A stretch of DNA of 39,393 nt from Lysobacter antibioticus HS124 (GCF_000336385.2 NZ_HG424477.1:1-39393), one strand, 5' to 3'. Shown: positions 1 to 8,515, counted from the stretch's first letter. The notes: a model not told the origin generated them from the sequence alone. Made by a program: numbers and translations.

Positions 1-26
1 AAACGCTGTCGACCACCGCTGCGGCT

Positions 27-50
27 GTCGCGGCTCACGCCGCTCCTACA
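27..50 (-). repeat. Dispersed GTCGCGGCTYACGCCGCTCC repeat, copy 1
   Basis: This is a single copy of a short intergenic repeat, reading GTCGCGGCTCACGCCGCTCC plus TACA. Related copies occur at 23979-24036 (as a perfect inverted pair), 27947, 36255, 36323 and 36489. It lies in the non-coding stretch upstream of aceE. Apart from it, the first 253 bases show no gene. Confidence 0.7.
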
Positions 51-253
51 AAAACCACCCGACCCGCAGCGGCAAAGGCCACTGCCGCACACTCACCACA
101 CGCCCCCGTATCCACACCTACGCCCCTAGCCAAAACGAACTAGTCCACCCCACCGGCCACCCCCCGCAAGCCGTAACCCGGTCGCCGTTTGTTAGACTCG
201 GGGCTCTAATCCGCCCCCCACCTCCGAGGCGCGGCCACGGGGCCGCGAGATCG

Positions 254-2959
254 ATGAATCAGCCGCTTGCCAGCTCTTTGCACGACCTGCTCCAGAACGA
301 TCCCGATCCGACCGAAACCCAGGAATGGGTCGAATCCGTCCAGGCCGTCATCGCCCGCGACGGCGCCGAGCGCGCCCACCAGCTGCTCGAGGGCATGGTC
401 GAGGTGACCCGCCGCGCCGGCGCCCACCTGCCGTTCCAGCCCACCACCGAATACATCAACACCATCCCGCCGCACCTGGAGGCCAAGAGCCCCGGCGACG
501 CCGCGATGGAATGGCGGATCCGCTCGCTGATCCGCTGGAACGCCATGGCCATGGTCGTGCGCGCCAACCGCAAGCCCGGCGACCTCGGCGGCCACATCGC
601 CAGCTTCGCCTCCGCGGCCACCCTGTACGACGTCGGCTTCAACCACTTCTGGCGCGCGCCCTCGGCCGACCACCCCGGCGACCTGATCGGCATCCAGGGC
701 CACAGCTCGCCCGGCATCTACGCCCGCTCCTTCCTCGAAGGCCGCATCAGCGAATCGCAGATCGACAACTTCCGCATGGAAGTCGACGGCCGCGGCGTCA
801 GCTCCTACCCGCACCCCTGGCTGATGCCCGACTACTGGCAGATCCCGACCGTGTCGATGGGCCTGGGCCCGATCAGCGCGATCTACCAGGCCCGCAACTG
901 GAAGTACCTGGAAGGCCGCGGCCTGCTGCCCAAGTCCGACCGCAAGGTCTGGGCCTTCCTCGGCGACGGCGAAACCGACGAGCCCGAATCGCTCGGCGCG
1001 ATCTCGGTCGCCGGCCGCGAAGGCCTGGACAACCTGATCTTCGTCATCAACTGCAACCTGCAGCGCCTGGACGGCCCGGTGCGCGGCAACGGCAAGATCA
1101 TCCAGGAGCTGGAAGGCCAGTTCCGCGGCGCCGGCTGGAACGTCATCAAGACCGTCTGGGGCAGCTACTGGGACCCGCTGCTGGCCCGCGACACCACCGG
1201 CAAGCTGCGCCAGTTGATGATGGAAACCGTCGACGGCGAATACCAGAACTGCAAGGCCTTCGGCGGCAAGTACACCCGCGACAATTTCTTCGGCAAGTAC
1301 CCGGAGACCGCCGCGCTGGTCGCCAACCTGTCCGACGACGACATCTGGCGCCTCAACCGCGGCGGCCACGACCCGCACAAGGTCTACGCCGCCTATCACG
1401 AGGCGGTGAACACCAAGGGCATGCCGACCGTGATCCTGGCCAAGACGGTCAAGGGCTACGGCATGGGCGCCTCGGGCGAATCGCTCAACCCGACCCACGG
1501 CACCAAGAAGATGGACGACGAAGCCGTCCGTCTGTTCCGCGACCGCTTCAACATCCCGGTCACCGACGACCAGCTCAAGGACGGCGCGGTGCCGTTCTAC
1601 CACCCCGGCGAGAAGTCGCCGGAAGTCGAATACATGCACGAGCGCCGCAAGGCCCTCGGCGGCTACCTGCCGCAGCGCCGGCGCAAGGCCAGCACCTCGC
1701 TGGAAGTGCCCAAGCTGGACGCCTTCGACCGCCTGCTCAAGAGCACCGGCGAGCGCGAGATCAGCACCACCATGTCGTTCGTCCAGGCCCTGAACATCGC
1801 GTTGCGCGACAAGCAGGTCGGCCCGCGCCTGGTGCCGATCGTGGCCGACGAGGCCCGCACCTTCGGCATGGAAGGCCTGTTCCGCCAGCTCGGCATCTAC
1901 GCCCCGCACGGCCAGAAGTACAAGCCGGTCGACCGCGACCAGCTGATGTACTACCGCGAAGACGTCACCGGCCAGGTGCTGGAAGAGGGCATCACCGAAG
2001 CCGGCGCGTTCGCGTCCTGGCTGGCGGCCGCCACCAGCTACAGCACCAACGACCTGCAGATGCTGCCGCTGTACATCTACTACTCGATGTTCGGCTTCCA
2101 GCGCATCGGCGACAGCGCCTGGCAGGCCGCGGACATGCGCGCCCGCGGCTTCCTGCTCGGCGCCACCGCCGGCCGCACCACGTTGAACGGCGAGGGCCTG
2201 CAGCACGAAGACGGCCACAGCATGGTCCAGGCCGGCCTGATCCCGAACTGCCGCAGCTACGACCCGACCTTCAGCTACGAAGTGGTGACCCTGCTCCAGC
2301 ACGGCATGCAGCGCATGCTGACCGAGCAGCGCGACGAGTACTGGTACCTCACCCTGATGAACGAGAACTACCCGCACCCCGACATGCCGGAAGGCAGCGC
2401 GGACGGGATCATCAAGGGCATGTACCTGCTCAAGGACGCCGGCAAGCCCAAGAAGGGCGAACTGCGCGTCCAGCTGATGGGCAGCGGCACCATCCTGCGC
2501 GAAGCCATCGCCGCCGCCGAGCTGCTGGACAAGGACTTCGGCGTCACCGCCGACATCTGGTCCTGCCCCAGCTTCAACGAACTGGCCCGCGAAGCCATCG
2601 ACGCCGAGCGCTGGAACCGCGTCAACCCCGAAGCCAAGACCCCGCGCAAGCCCTACATCACCGAACTGCTGGAAGGCCGCCAGGGCCCGGCCATCGCCGC
2701 GACCGACTACATCCGCATGTACCCGGAACAGGTCCGCGCCTACGTGCCGATGCGCTACACAGTACTGGGCACCGACGGCTTCGGCCGCAGCGACACCCGC
2801 GCCAACCTGCGCCGCCACTTCGAAGTCGACCGCTACTACATCGCCCACGCCGCCATCGCGGCGCTGGCGGCGGAAGGCAAGATGACCGGGAAGGATGTGG
2901 CTCGGGCGATCAAGCAGTACAAGATTGATGTGGAGAAGCCGAATCCGTTGGGGGTTTGA
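254..2959 (+). CDS. aceE: Pyruvate dehydrogenase E1 component, homodimeric type
   Basis: This is the thiamine-diphosphate-dependent E1 subunit of the cytoplasmic pyruvate dehydrogenase complex, which decarboxylates pyruvate and acetylates the lipoyl groups of E2. The 901-residue length fits the homodimeric family (E. coli AceE is slightly shorter). The TPP/Mg motif begins with GDGETDEPE at about residue 237 and closes with NCN at about 266-268. The conserved GQVLEEGITEAGAF segment, which carries the cofactor-activating Glu in this family, lies near residue 575, and the GESLNPTHGTKK loop is present. The start ATG at 254 is in frame with MNQPLASSLHDLL, typical of the family. The gene ends in a strong intrinsic terminator and is not followed by aceF here, so it appears to be transcribed alone. 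Codon use is strongly GC-biased, unlike the islet that follows. Confidence 0.98.
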   Translation: MNQPLASSLHDLLQNDPDPTETQEWVESVQAVIARDGAERAHQLLEGMVEVTRRAGAHLPFQPTTEYINTIPPHLEAKSPGDAAMEWRIRSLIRWNAMAMVVRANRKPGDLGGHIASFASAATLYDVGFNHFWRAPSADHPGDLIGIQGHSSPGIYARSFLEGRISESQIDNFRMEVDGRGVSSYPHPWLMPDYWQIPTVSMGLGPISAIYQARNWKYLEGRGLLPKSDRKVWAFLGDGETDEPESLGAISVAGREGLDNLIFVINCNLQRLDGPVRGNGKIIQELEGQFRGAGWNVIKTVWGSYWDPLLARDTTGKLRQLMMETVDGEYQNCKAFGGKYTRDNFFGKYPETAALVANLSDDDIWRLNRGGHDPHKVYAAYHEAVNTKGMPTVILAKTVKGYGMGASGESLNPTHGTKKMDDEAVRLFRDRFNIPVTDDQLKDGAVPFYHPGEKSPEVEYMHERRKALGGYLPQRRRKASTSLEVPKLDAFDRLLKSTGEREISTTMSFVQALNIALRDKQVGPRLVPIVADEARTFGMEGLFRQLGIYAPHGQKYKPVDRDQLMYYREDVTGQVLEEGITEAGAFASWLAAATSYSTNDLQMLPLYIYYSMFGFQRIGDSAWQAADMRARGFLLGATAGRTTLNGEGLQHEDGHSMVQAGLIPNCRSYDPTFSYEVVTLLQHGMQRMLTEQRDEYWYLTLMNENYPHPDMPEGSADGIIKGMYLLKDAGKPKKGELRVQLMGSGTILREAIAAAELLDKDFGVTADIWSCPSFNELAREAIDAERWNRVNPEAKTPRKPYITELLEGRQGPAIAATDYIRMYPEQVRAYVPMRYTVLGTDGFGRSDTRANLRRHFEVDRYYIAHAAIAALAAEGKMTGKDVARAIKQYKIDVEKPNPLGV

Positions 2960-2982
2960 GTTCTACCGTTGGCCAGTTAACT

Positions 2983-3016
2983 AACGAGGGCGGCCTTGGC
3001 CGCCCTCGTTTCGTTT
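2983..3016 (+). terminator. Intrinsic terminator of aceE
   Basis: An 11-bp perfect stem CGAGGGCGGCC / GGCCGCCCTCG (2985-2995 / 2998-3008) is followed by TTTCGTTTT. It lies 24 bases after the aceE stop codon and marks the left edge of the AT-rich islet. Confidence 0.9.
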
Positions 3017-3150
3017 TCACGTTATGAGTGCCCGAATGTGTTGAGTGAGAGGCTAGAGATAAGACGGGTCGTGCAATGCATCAGGAACTTGACGAGCCGC
3101 CTTCCGAGGGCATTACATAGCTGGCAGCAATATAAGAGCGAGAGACCACT

Positions 3151-4008
3151 ATGGACTCGATAGAGCGGGGGCGCCGTCTCGCAAGGTTTTTCACCAGAGA
3201 AGTTGTGCGCTCTATAGCTAAAAGTGGCCATAAGAGTGAAATGGTGACTTCTTTGCGTAGTTTTCTGGGGCGAAGTGAAGCCGATCTTGCCATCGGCCCT
3301 TTGTTCGATGAGGGTTTCAGGGAACTAAATAATAAATACAGATGCGAATATGTGTATAAAGCGCACATTGTAAATAAATTGGTCTTTGGACGTCATAGCC
3401 CGCGCACTGCTAGTGTTCAAACAGAGCTGCAGGTTGGGAAATCTGTCGCGGACATTGTTGTTTTTAATGGTACATCTACTGCTTACGAGATAAAGACTGA
3501 GTTCGATACCAGTAGGCGATTAGAGACACAGACTGCCGATTATTTGAAGGTTTTTGATAACGTATATGTCGTAACTCACCCTGATCTCATTAGAAAGTAT
3601 TCTGATATCGTCCCTGATCGTGTGGGTGTGATTGCCTTAACGGCAAGAAACAGGCTTAGTGAGCGCAAGTCAGCGATTAGTAATGTTGATTCTGTTAGTT
3701 CGAGATCAATATTTCGAATTATGCGACAGTCGGAATATATGGAGGCGGTGGTTAATGCTTATGGTGAGCAGCCCCCAATCCCTAATGGAGTGCTCTTTAA
3801 GCACTATGAAGCTTTGTTCTCGAAATTAAAGCCGCGAGATGCGCATGCGGCCTTAGTGAGTGCTTTTAGGATGAGAACTACCTCTGTGGAGATGGCGGAC
3901 TATTTGAGCTGTTTGCCCGCGAGCTTGAGAGCTTTGGGCTACGCAACGCCACTGTCAGCTCTACAGAGAGGTCGGGTCTCACAAGCTATGGGTGTATTTG
4001 GTAAATAA
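3151..4008 (+). CDS. sce7726 family protein, PD-(D/E)XK nuclease-like
   Basis: The protein (285 aa) matches the sce7726 family as I remember it: a YRCEYVYK block at 63-70, FGRHSPRTA at 79-87, and a restriction-endonuclease-like core. In that core E92, D101 (VADIVVFNG) and E113-I-K115 (AYEIKTEFD) sit as in a PD-(D/E)XK active site, so nucleic-acid cleavage is plausible, but the biological role of the family is not established. The next gene is its usual partner, sce7725, 47 bases downstream. The start is the ATG at 3151 behind a weak GAGAG; a later start is possible because family similarity is clearest from about residue 30. Base composition is markedly more AT-rich than aceE, which points to horizontal acquisition. 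Confidence 0.85.
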   Translation: MDSIERGRRLARFFTREVVRSIAKSGHKSEMVTSLRSFLGRSEADLAIGPLFDEGFRELNNKYRCEYVYKAHIVNKLVFGRHSPRTASVQTELQVGKSVADIVVFNGTSTAYEIKTEFDTSRRLETQTADYLKVFDNVYVVTHPDLIRKYSDIVPDRVGVIALTARNRLSERKSAISNVDSVSSRSIFRIMRQSEYMEAVVNAYGEQPPIPNGVLFKHYEALFSKLKPRDAHAALVSAFRMRTTSVEMADYLSCLPASLRALGYATPLSALQRGRVSQAMGVFGK

Positions 4009-4055
4009 ATCGCGGTTATGGATCGCGCTTGCGCGCAAAGGACTGAGGATTTCAT

Positions 4056-5009
4056 ATGTACTTTCCGTACTTGTATGGTCGAGCTTATGATTTGCTAGCG
4101 CTGCGCTCCATACTGAAAGATCATCGCGCGCTGGGAGGCTTAATTCCTATCGTTGAGCCTGTGAATTCAAATTCAAGTGCAATAGAAAGATGCTTGGCGG
4201 ATTACTCTGAAGCTGATCAGCGGATTTGTGTTCTAGTCAATCCTGACAAGCATGAGTTAAAAAATCCTATTGCGGCAAAGGCTTGGCAGAAGAATTTTGT
4301 CGACTTCATTGACGATAAAAATTCGGTGATTCCTTTGCTTAGGTGCGATGCTGCTATCACTCAGGCGAGTATCGACAGTTTTCTTAAGAAGTTTTCAGAT
4401 AGAGAGGTCGCCTTCCTCTATCAGGGGTGTGGTTTAGACGACGCTGGTGTTAAGAAATTGGCCGCTATTAAGACTGTGGTGTTTCATATTGGCGTTGACG
4501 CAAAGATATCGGCATCTCATCGCGCGCTTTTGCCGAAAGATAAGTATGTTGATATTAAAGACTGTTTTACGAAGCTAGTGCGCAATGCTGACTACAATGG
4601 CGCAGAATTCTATACGGATAGGCATAAAACATTCGCAGCCTCCGGTTGTGGATTCGGCGATTATGCGACGATAGGTTCGGTATTCCAGGCGGGAGGGTCA
4701 ACTCCTTACGCTGTCGCAATCCACGCGGCGTACAAAGATCCAAAGACTGGCGATATCTGGGTCGAGCACTTCGTCTCGGATGACAAAGAAAAAGACGATA
4801 GTGACGTTGCCACAAAGTTTCTTCAGGCTGCTAAGAAATTGACGGCAGCTGCAACGAAGAGAAAGAAAGAGTTTGGGCAAAACTATTCAATTGACGCGTA
4901 TGTCGCCTATGTTGCAGGCTCGTATTTCCCGGGGTTGCCGAAGAATAAGCAACATCAGATTGAGCATCATCTTTGTCTGATGCTTGATGTTCTGAGTGGG
5001 GATGTTTGA
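4056..5009 (+). CDS. sce7725 family protein (T4 beta-protein-like)
   Basis: The 317-aa protein begins MYFPYLYGRAYDLLALR, the characteristic start of sce7725 proteins, which resemble the phage T4-type 'beta protein' family. Further family-like blocks are IPIVEPVN at 31-38, the acidic DKEKDDSD segment near 248, and a C-terminal YVAYVAGSYFPG block followed by HQIEHHLCLMLD. I see no signal peptide or membrane span. The gene follows sce7726 by 47 bases with a GAGG ribosome site, so the two are probably co-transcribed and act together. Function is unknown; the pairing with a nuclease-like protein suggests a mobile or defence-related module, which is inference. It shares the AT-rich composition of its neighbours and ends at an intrinsic terminator. 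Confidence 0.83.
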   Translation: MYFPYLYGRAYDLLALRSILKDHRALGGLIPIVEPVNSNSSAIERCLADYSEADQRICVLVNPDKHELKNPIAAKAWQKNFVDFIDDKNSVIPLLRCDAAITQASIDSFLKKFSDREVAFLYQGCGLDDAGVKKLAAIKTVVFHIGVDAKISASHRALLPKDKYVDIKDCFTKLVRNADYNGAEFYTDRHKTFAASGCGFGDYATIGSVFQAGGSTPYAVAIHAAYKDPKTGDIWVEHFVSDDKEKDDSDVATKFLQAAKKLTAAATKRKKEFGQNYSIDAYVAYVAGSYFPGLPKNKQHQIEHHLCLMLDVLSGDV

Positions 5010-5028
5010 TTTTTCTGATTTTAGAAAT

Positions 5029-5062
5029 GCCCGGCCCGTGAATTTAATGAGTCGGGCTTTTT
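5029..5062 (+). terminator. Intrinsic terminator after the sce7725 gene
   Basis: A 7-bp stem GCCCGGC / GTCGGGC (one G-T pair; 5029-5035 / 5051-5057) is followed directly by TTTTT. It separates the sce7726/sce7725 pair from the next gene, which probably has its own promoter or depends on readthrough. Confidence 0.75.
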
Positions 5063-5076
5063 AATTGGGGGGGCAT

Positions 5077-5748
5077 ATGTCTGCTGCCAGTAAGTACGTG
5101 TTGAAACTGAGTGATCAGGACGTAATTAGGGCTTTTACCACTGTTGCCAATAAGTTTACGGGGCACGGTGTGACGCTGAGTTTTAGCGACACGCTTGGTA
5201 TGCTGACCCCAGATTTATTGGAGACGTACGAAAAATCTCGTGGATTCGGGCTTAGGAAGGCAACCATAAGCACGGAGATTTGTGAGTGGGGATGGCTACG
5301 ATTGCGGGTGGAGCACAATGATTCGAATAGTGCGACGCATGACAAATTAACGTTTACTTGGAACGGGTCAGTTGATCGATTGTTTGCCGCAGAATTGGAG
5401 TCAGCCTTAGACGTAGCGCTCAGTCGGCCATTGGCAACGGTCGGTAGTAAGGGGGCGCAGCCGCTGGCCGCGCACAGTGAGGTGCTGCAGGCATTGGAAA
5501 GTGCGGTGGCAGGTGTGCTTGTCGATGCCACCAAGCACAGGCAGTTGCTCGAAGCGTCCTACCTAAGTAAAGAGGAGGCGTTGACAGCCAGGTTCGATGA
5601 AATTCGAGAGCGTGAAATTGATCGCCTTCAGCAAGAGAAAGATAGGGCTGAAAAAAGCCTTGAAGCCAGGGCGGTGGCTCTCGATGAGAAATCTCATGGC
5701 TTAGATTTACTACAAAAAAGCTTGATGATCGGAACAATACTCATGTGA
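5077..5748 (+). CDS. Coiled-coil membrane protein, N-terminal part of a frameshifted gene
   Basis: I do not recognise the family. The start is taken as the ATG at 5077 behind a run of seven G; a TTG at 5065 is an in-frame alternative. The protein has a globular N-terminal part (to about residue 150) and then a charged helical stretch (LSKEEALTARFDEI to EKSLEARAVALDEKS) that reads as a coiled coil. The frame ends in a non-conserved tail (LMIGTILM) just after an A6 run at 5714-5719. Moving to the -1 frame at that run continues naturally as KKLDDRNNTHVRREIRSSLL and joins the next feature, giving a composite protein of about 420 residues. The gene therefore looks like one reading frame broken, or deliberately shifted, at the A run. 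Confidence 0.7.
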   Translation: MSAASKYVLKLSDQDVIRAFTTVANKFTGHGVTLSFSDTLGMLTPDLLETYEKSRGFGLRKATISTEICEWGWLRLRVEHNDSNSATHDKLTFTWNGSVDRLFAAELESALDVALSRPLATVGSKGAQPLAAHSEVLQALESAVAGVLVDATKHRQLLEASYLSKEEALTARFDEIREREIDRLQQEKDRAEKSLEARAVALDEKSHGLDLLQKSLMIGTILM

Positions 5749-6338
5749 GGCGTGAGATCAGGTCGAGTTTGTTGGATATAACAAAAGAGCGTTTGGCGAA
5801 TTTTGCTGTGTCGAAGGAGACTCGTTTCCAATATTTCGCTGTTCATGGCGCCTCATTGGTTGGAATTGCACTTTTATTTATGACGTCCCTTTCCTACGGG
5901 GCGAGGATCGTCGTCGGGGATAAGGGTTATTATTACGCGCCTGAGTCTATACTGTTAATAATAAAGTCTGGATTGCTTGCTGCCGCTGCGGTTGCTTTGG
6001 GGGCGTGGTATCTGCGGTGGTTGAATAGATGGCTGCAGAGGATCGCGGATGCTGAATTTAGGTTGCAGCAATTCCGTCTGGATATCGAAAGAGCGTCTTG
6101 GCTGGCTGAAACGGTACTCGAATGGAAGTCAACTTCGCAGGAGCCCTTCCCAGAGCTGCTGGCATCGAGATTGTCAGCTGGACTGTTCCAGTCATCCGCA
6201 TCTGAAACAGAGGATCCGCGCACCCCCGCTGCGCACCTGGCGGATGCATTGCTTGGAGCTGCTTCCTCCGTAAAATTAAAACTGGGAGAGCAGGAGCTGA
6301 ATCTTGATAGAAAGGGCGTTAGAAGCTTGGATGATTAA
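5745..6338 (+). CDS. Membrane protein, C-terminal part of the frameshifted gene
   Basis: The frame is open from upstream of its nominal GTG at 5745, which overlaps the previous stop codon (GTGA). The residues before that GTG, LDDRNNTHV, belong naturally to the same protein, so this is better read as the distal half of the gene starting at 5077. It carries two predicted membrane spans (about 32-53, GASLVGIALLFMTSL, and about 69-91, ILLIIKSGLLAAAAVALGAWYL). A basic, helical segment (RWLNRWLQRIADAEFRLQQFRLDIERA) and a soluble C-terminal domain follow. An inner-membrane anchor with cytoplasmic coiled coils is the simplest model; the function is unknown. It is the last gene of the AT-rich islet. 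Confidence 0.68.
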   Translation: MRREIRSSLLDITKERLANFAVSKETRFQYFAVHGASLVGIALLFMTSLSYGARIVVGDKGYYYAPESILLIIKSGLLAAAAVALGAWYLRWLNRWLQRIADAEFRLQQFRLDIERASWLAETVLEWKSTSQEPFPELLASRLSAGLFQSSASETEDPRTPAAHLADALLGAASSVKLKLGEQELNLDRKGVRSLDD

Positions 6339-6350
6339 TAGCTTCTGTAT

Positions 6351-6382
6351 ATTTCGTTTATCGTAATTACGATAAACGAAAT
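6351..6382. promoter_or_regulatory. Perfect 32-bp palindrome, probable operator
   Basis: Both halves read ATTTCGTTTATCGTAA with no spacer and no mismatch. It lies 58 bases before the ATG of the XRE-like gene and 12 bases after the stop of the membrane protein gene. The core TATCGTAATTACGATA resembles operators of small helix-turn-helix repressors. It is not followed by a T run, so it is less likely to be a terminator. It also coincides with the switch from AT-rich to GC-rich sequence. Confidence 0.6.
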
Positions 6383-6440
6383 TGACTGATAAATCGCTGG
6401 CGATAATGCTTCGGTCCTCGCTTTTGGAGAGGAACTGAGC

Positions 6441-6701
6441 ATGTCCGCAAATTTTCCGCAAGAAGCGACCGCGGTCCGCATCAACCGCTACGAAAAGGCC
6501 GTCCACGACGCCGATCTGGCCACTGCGCGCCGCATCGCGCAGTCGCTGGGCGTCCCGCTCGCCTTCCTCTACGCCGACACCGACGTGCTGGCCGAGGCCA
6601 TCCTGACCCTGGGCCTACTGTCCAAGTCCGAGCAGCGCAAGGCCGTGGCCGACCTCAAGGCCCGGCTGGCCCAAGCCGGCGCCTCTGCCGAGAAGGGATG
6701 A
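6441..6701 (+). CDS. Short XRE-like protein lacking the first HTH helices
   Basis: The 86-aa product matches the second half of XRE/Cro-type regulators: TAVRINRYEKAVHDADLATARRIAQSLGVPLAFLYAD corresponds to the end of the recognition helix, helices 4-5 and the usual following segment, then a helical tail (LSKSEQRKAVADLKARL). Helices 1 and 2 are missing, because the ATG falls where helix 3 would begin. A GGAGAGG site 8 bases upstream of the ATG supports translation from this point. It is either a truncated remnant of a regulator whose 5' end was lost when the upstream islet arrived, or a short derivative. Composition is GC-rich, unlike the islet. A canonical DNA-binding role is doubtful. Confidence 0.6.
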   Translation: MSANFPQEATAVRINRYEKAVHDADLATARRIAQSLGVPLAFLYADTDVLAEAILTLGLLSKSEQRKAVADLKARLAQAGASAEKG

Positions 6702-6818
6702 GGCACCGATTGCATCGGTGCTGGCTGTCGGCAGCAGACGACTGTGCTTTTGCCCCGCCTCAGCCGCTGACCTAAGCTGCTTCGCGATCGCGAGGCGGCT
6801 GTCAGGGAGGGCGAAACT

Positions 6819-7880
6819 ATGAGTAGCGCCGATGTTTTTAGAGTCTGCACGGCATGGCTCGCGGTCCTGTTTCTCTCGACCCAGGCCGCTTCGGCCGCGC
6901 CGCCGGATAACGACGCCGCCCGGGTGCAAGAGCGGCCCGGTGTAGGCATCGACGACTTTCTGCGCTGGCCGCTGCAAGGGCCGCAGGGCTATGACCGGGC
7001 GCTCCGCGCTCTATTGGCGCTGTATCCGTCTATTACCGGCCACCAAGACCCGCCGGAGGTGTACAGCCGTAGCCCGGCCGGGCTGGCTGATGGCTTCGTT
7101 GCGGCTGGCGTACAGATCGACAACCGATACTGGCATCGCCCGGTGGCGTCGATCTTCGTCGCCGACCGGCCGTGCTACCCGATGCAGCGCGCTGCGGCGC
7201 AGGCCGGCCTTCGCTGGCACGCGCCAACGGCACCGGGTTCGGCGCCGCACAGCTTCAGTGCGCGCCGCAACGACATGGAGCTGACGCTTACCGAGTCGGC
7301 CGTCCAACCGCATTGTCTGGGCGATATCAGCTTCCTGCACTTGAAGACCGAACGACGGCAGCCGCTTTATCGGCTTAGCCAAGCGTCTGAGTACCCGGAC
7401 TTGACGCCCGAAGCGGTGGGGCATAGGGCGCTGCGGCTGTTGGATGGACTAGACACGATGGAGCAACTGTCGCTCGATCACGTCATCGCCCAAACCGGCC
7501 TGCCGTTGAGGTACGCGCCCAAGGGCAAGGTCCATGCGTTCACGGTGCAGATGCCCGATTCGCCCTGGTACTACGGCCTCAACTATCGCGACGGACAGGG
7601 TAGGGCGGTGGAACTCGAATATGCCTATGCCGGCGACACCCAGCCCAAGGGGGCGCCCCTGTGTCCCCTGACGGTCGATGAGGTCGAAAAGCGGCTCAAG
7701 GACGATGGCTTCACTCCATGGATCGACGTCGACGAGCTAGGTCGGAACTTGGCCTACTACTTCGAACGCACGCCGCTCATCGTCCGATTGGTTCCGGGCC
7801 TGAGTACGTCCGGCAGCACGGCTGGAATGCACCGGTTGTGCCTGGCGCAACTGATGATTACGGCGAAGAACCCACCATGA
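6819..7880 (+). CDS. Exported protein with two tandem copies of an unknown domain
   Basis: The 353-aa protein starts with a signal peptide (CTAWLAVLFLSTQAASA, cleavage near residue 27). The C-terminal half (about 186-353) is clearly homologous to the next two genes: SQASEYPDLTPEAVGHRALRL, then LPLRYAPKGKV, PDSPWYY, a lone Cys before a VEKRLKDDGF helix, and a C-terminal RLCLAQLMI strand. The N-terminal half shows the same order of elements in degenerate form (YDRALRALLALY, then a RPCYP Cys and helix, then HCLGDISFL), so the gene appears to hold two tandem repeats of one domain. The function is unknown. Its setting next to secreted toxins suggests periplasmic immunity or a decoy, which is inference. 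It overlaps the next gene by ATGA. Confidence 0.7.
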   Translation: MSSADVFRVCTAWLAVLFLSTQAASAAPPDNDAARVQERPGVGIDDFLRWPLQGPQGYDRALRALLALYPSITGHQDPPEVYSRSPAGLADGFVAAGVQIDNRYWHRPVASIFVADRPCYPMQRAAAQAGLRWHAPTAPGSAPHSFSARRNDMELTLTESAVQPHCLGDISFLHLKTERRQPLYRLSQASEYPDLTPEAVGHRALRLLDGLDTMEQLSLDHVIAQTGLPLRYAPKGKVHAFTVQMPDSPWYYGLNYRDGQGRAVELEYAYAGDTQPKGAPLCPLTVDEVEKRLKDDGFTPWIDVDELGRNLAYYFERTPLIVRLVPGLSTSGSTAGMHRLCLAQLMITAKNPP

Positions 7881-8515
7881 AGTCCACGGCGATTCCCCGT
7901 GGTAGCGTCATTGCGCTGCTGCTGTATTCGATGATGGCAAGCGCCTGCGCGTACGCCCCGAAAGACAAGACACCTACGGGGGCTTTCGACCCGATGCCGG
8001 CCGATACTTACAGAATCAGTCAGGCAAGTGAGTATCCCGAATTGACAGCCGAGGAAGCCGGGCGACGTGTGCTGAATCTCGTCGACGTGCTTGAGTCGAT
8101 GGACGAGCTTTCGCTGGAGCAGGTGATTGCGCGAGCCGGAATTCCGCTCAAGTACGCTCCGGCTGGCAAGGTGTACGCCTTCGCCGTAGAGCTGGCCCAG
8201 GACGCTGGGTTCTACAACGTCATCTATCGTGACCAGGGCGGGCGGCGCTTCGTCGAAATACGCTACGAGGCGCCTGACAACCCGCGGACGGCCGACGCAT
8301 TTCCATGCGCACTGGGTGCGACCGCGGTTGCGGAGCGTCTGAAGGCCCTGGGCTATGGCATGACCACCGACGTCGACGAGATCGGTCGCACGCTGGAACA
8401 TGTCTTCAGTCGAAACGAAGTGCGCGTTCGGGTCGTGCCGAGTCGGCACAGCATGCCCAGTCCGCTCGGAATAGATTCCTGTGTGGAAGTTTTGACCATT
8501 CAGTCGAAAGATTGA
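7877..8515 (+). CDS. Putative lipoprotein, second paralogue of the tandem family
   Basis: The ATG at 7877 overlaps the TGA of the previous gene (ATGA), which implies translational coupling. The 212-aa product has a lipoprotein-type signal (VIALLLYSMMASAC). It carries one copy of the domain seen in the C-terminal half of the upstream gene: SQASEYPELTAEEAGRRVLNL, IPLKYAPAGKVYAF, a Cys before VAERLKALGYG, and DVDEIGRTLEHVF. It lacks the GDTQPKG-type loop sequence of its neighbours. The function is unknown; a periplasmic, membrane-anchored inhibitor is the working guess, from context only. Confidence 0.72.
   Translation: MKSTAIPRGSVIALLLYSMMASACAYAPKDKTPTGAFDPMPADTYRISQASEYPELTAEEAGRRVLNLVDVLESMDELSLEQVIARAGIPLKYAPAGKVYAFAVELAQDAGFYNVIYRDQGGRRFVEIRYEAPDNPRTADAFPCALGATAVAERLKALGYGMTTDVDEIGRTLEHVFSRNEVRVRVVPSRHSMPSPLGIDSCVEVLTIQSKD

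Noticed and set aside
206-2848. An 880-codon open frame on the strand opposite aceE
   Set aside because: It is an antisense shadow of a strongly GC3-biased gene; its translation is Val/Ala/Gln/Gly-rich with no family resemblance, and aceE is unmistakable.
5714-5720. Canonical -1 slippery heptamer AAAAAAG
   Set aside because: The heptamer is out of phase with the zero-frame codons (CAA AAA AGC), so the classic tandem-slippage model does not apply. Other explanations are kept in the findings.
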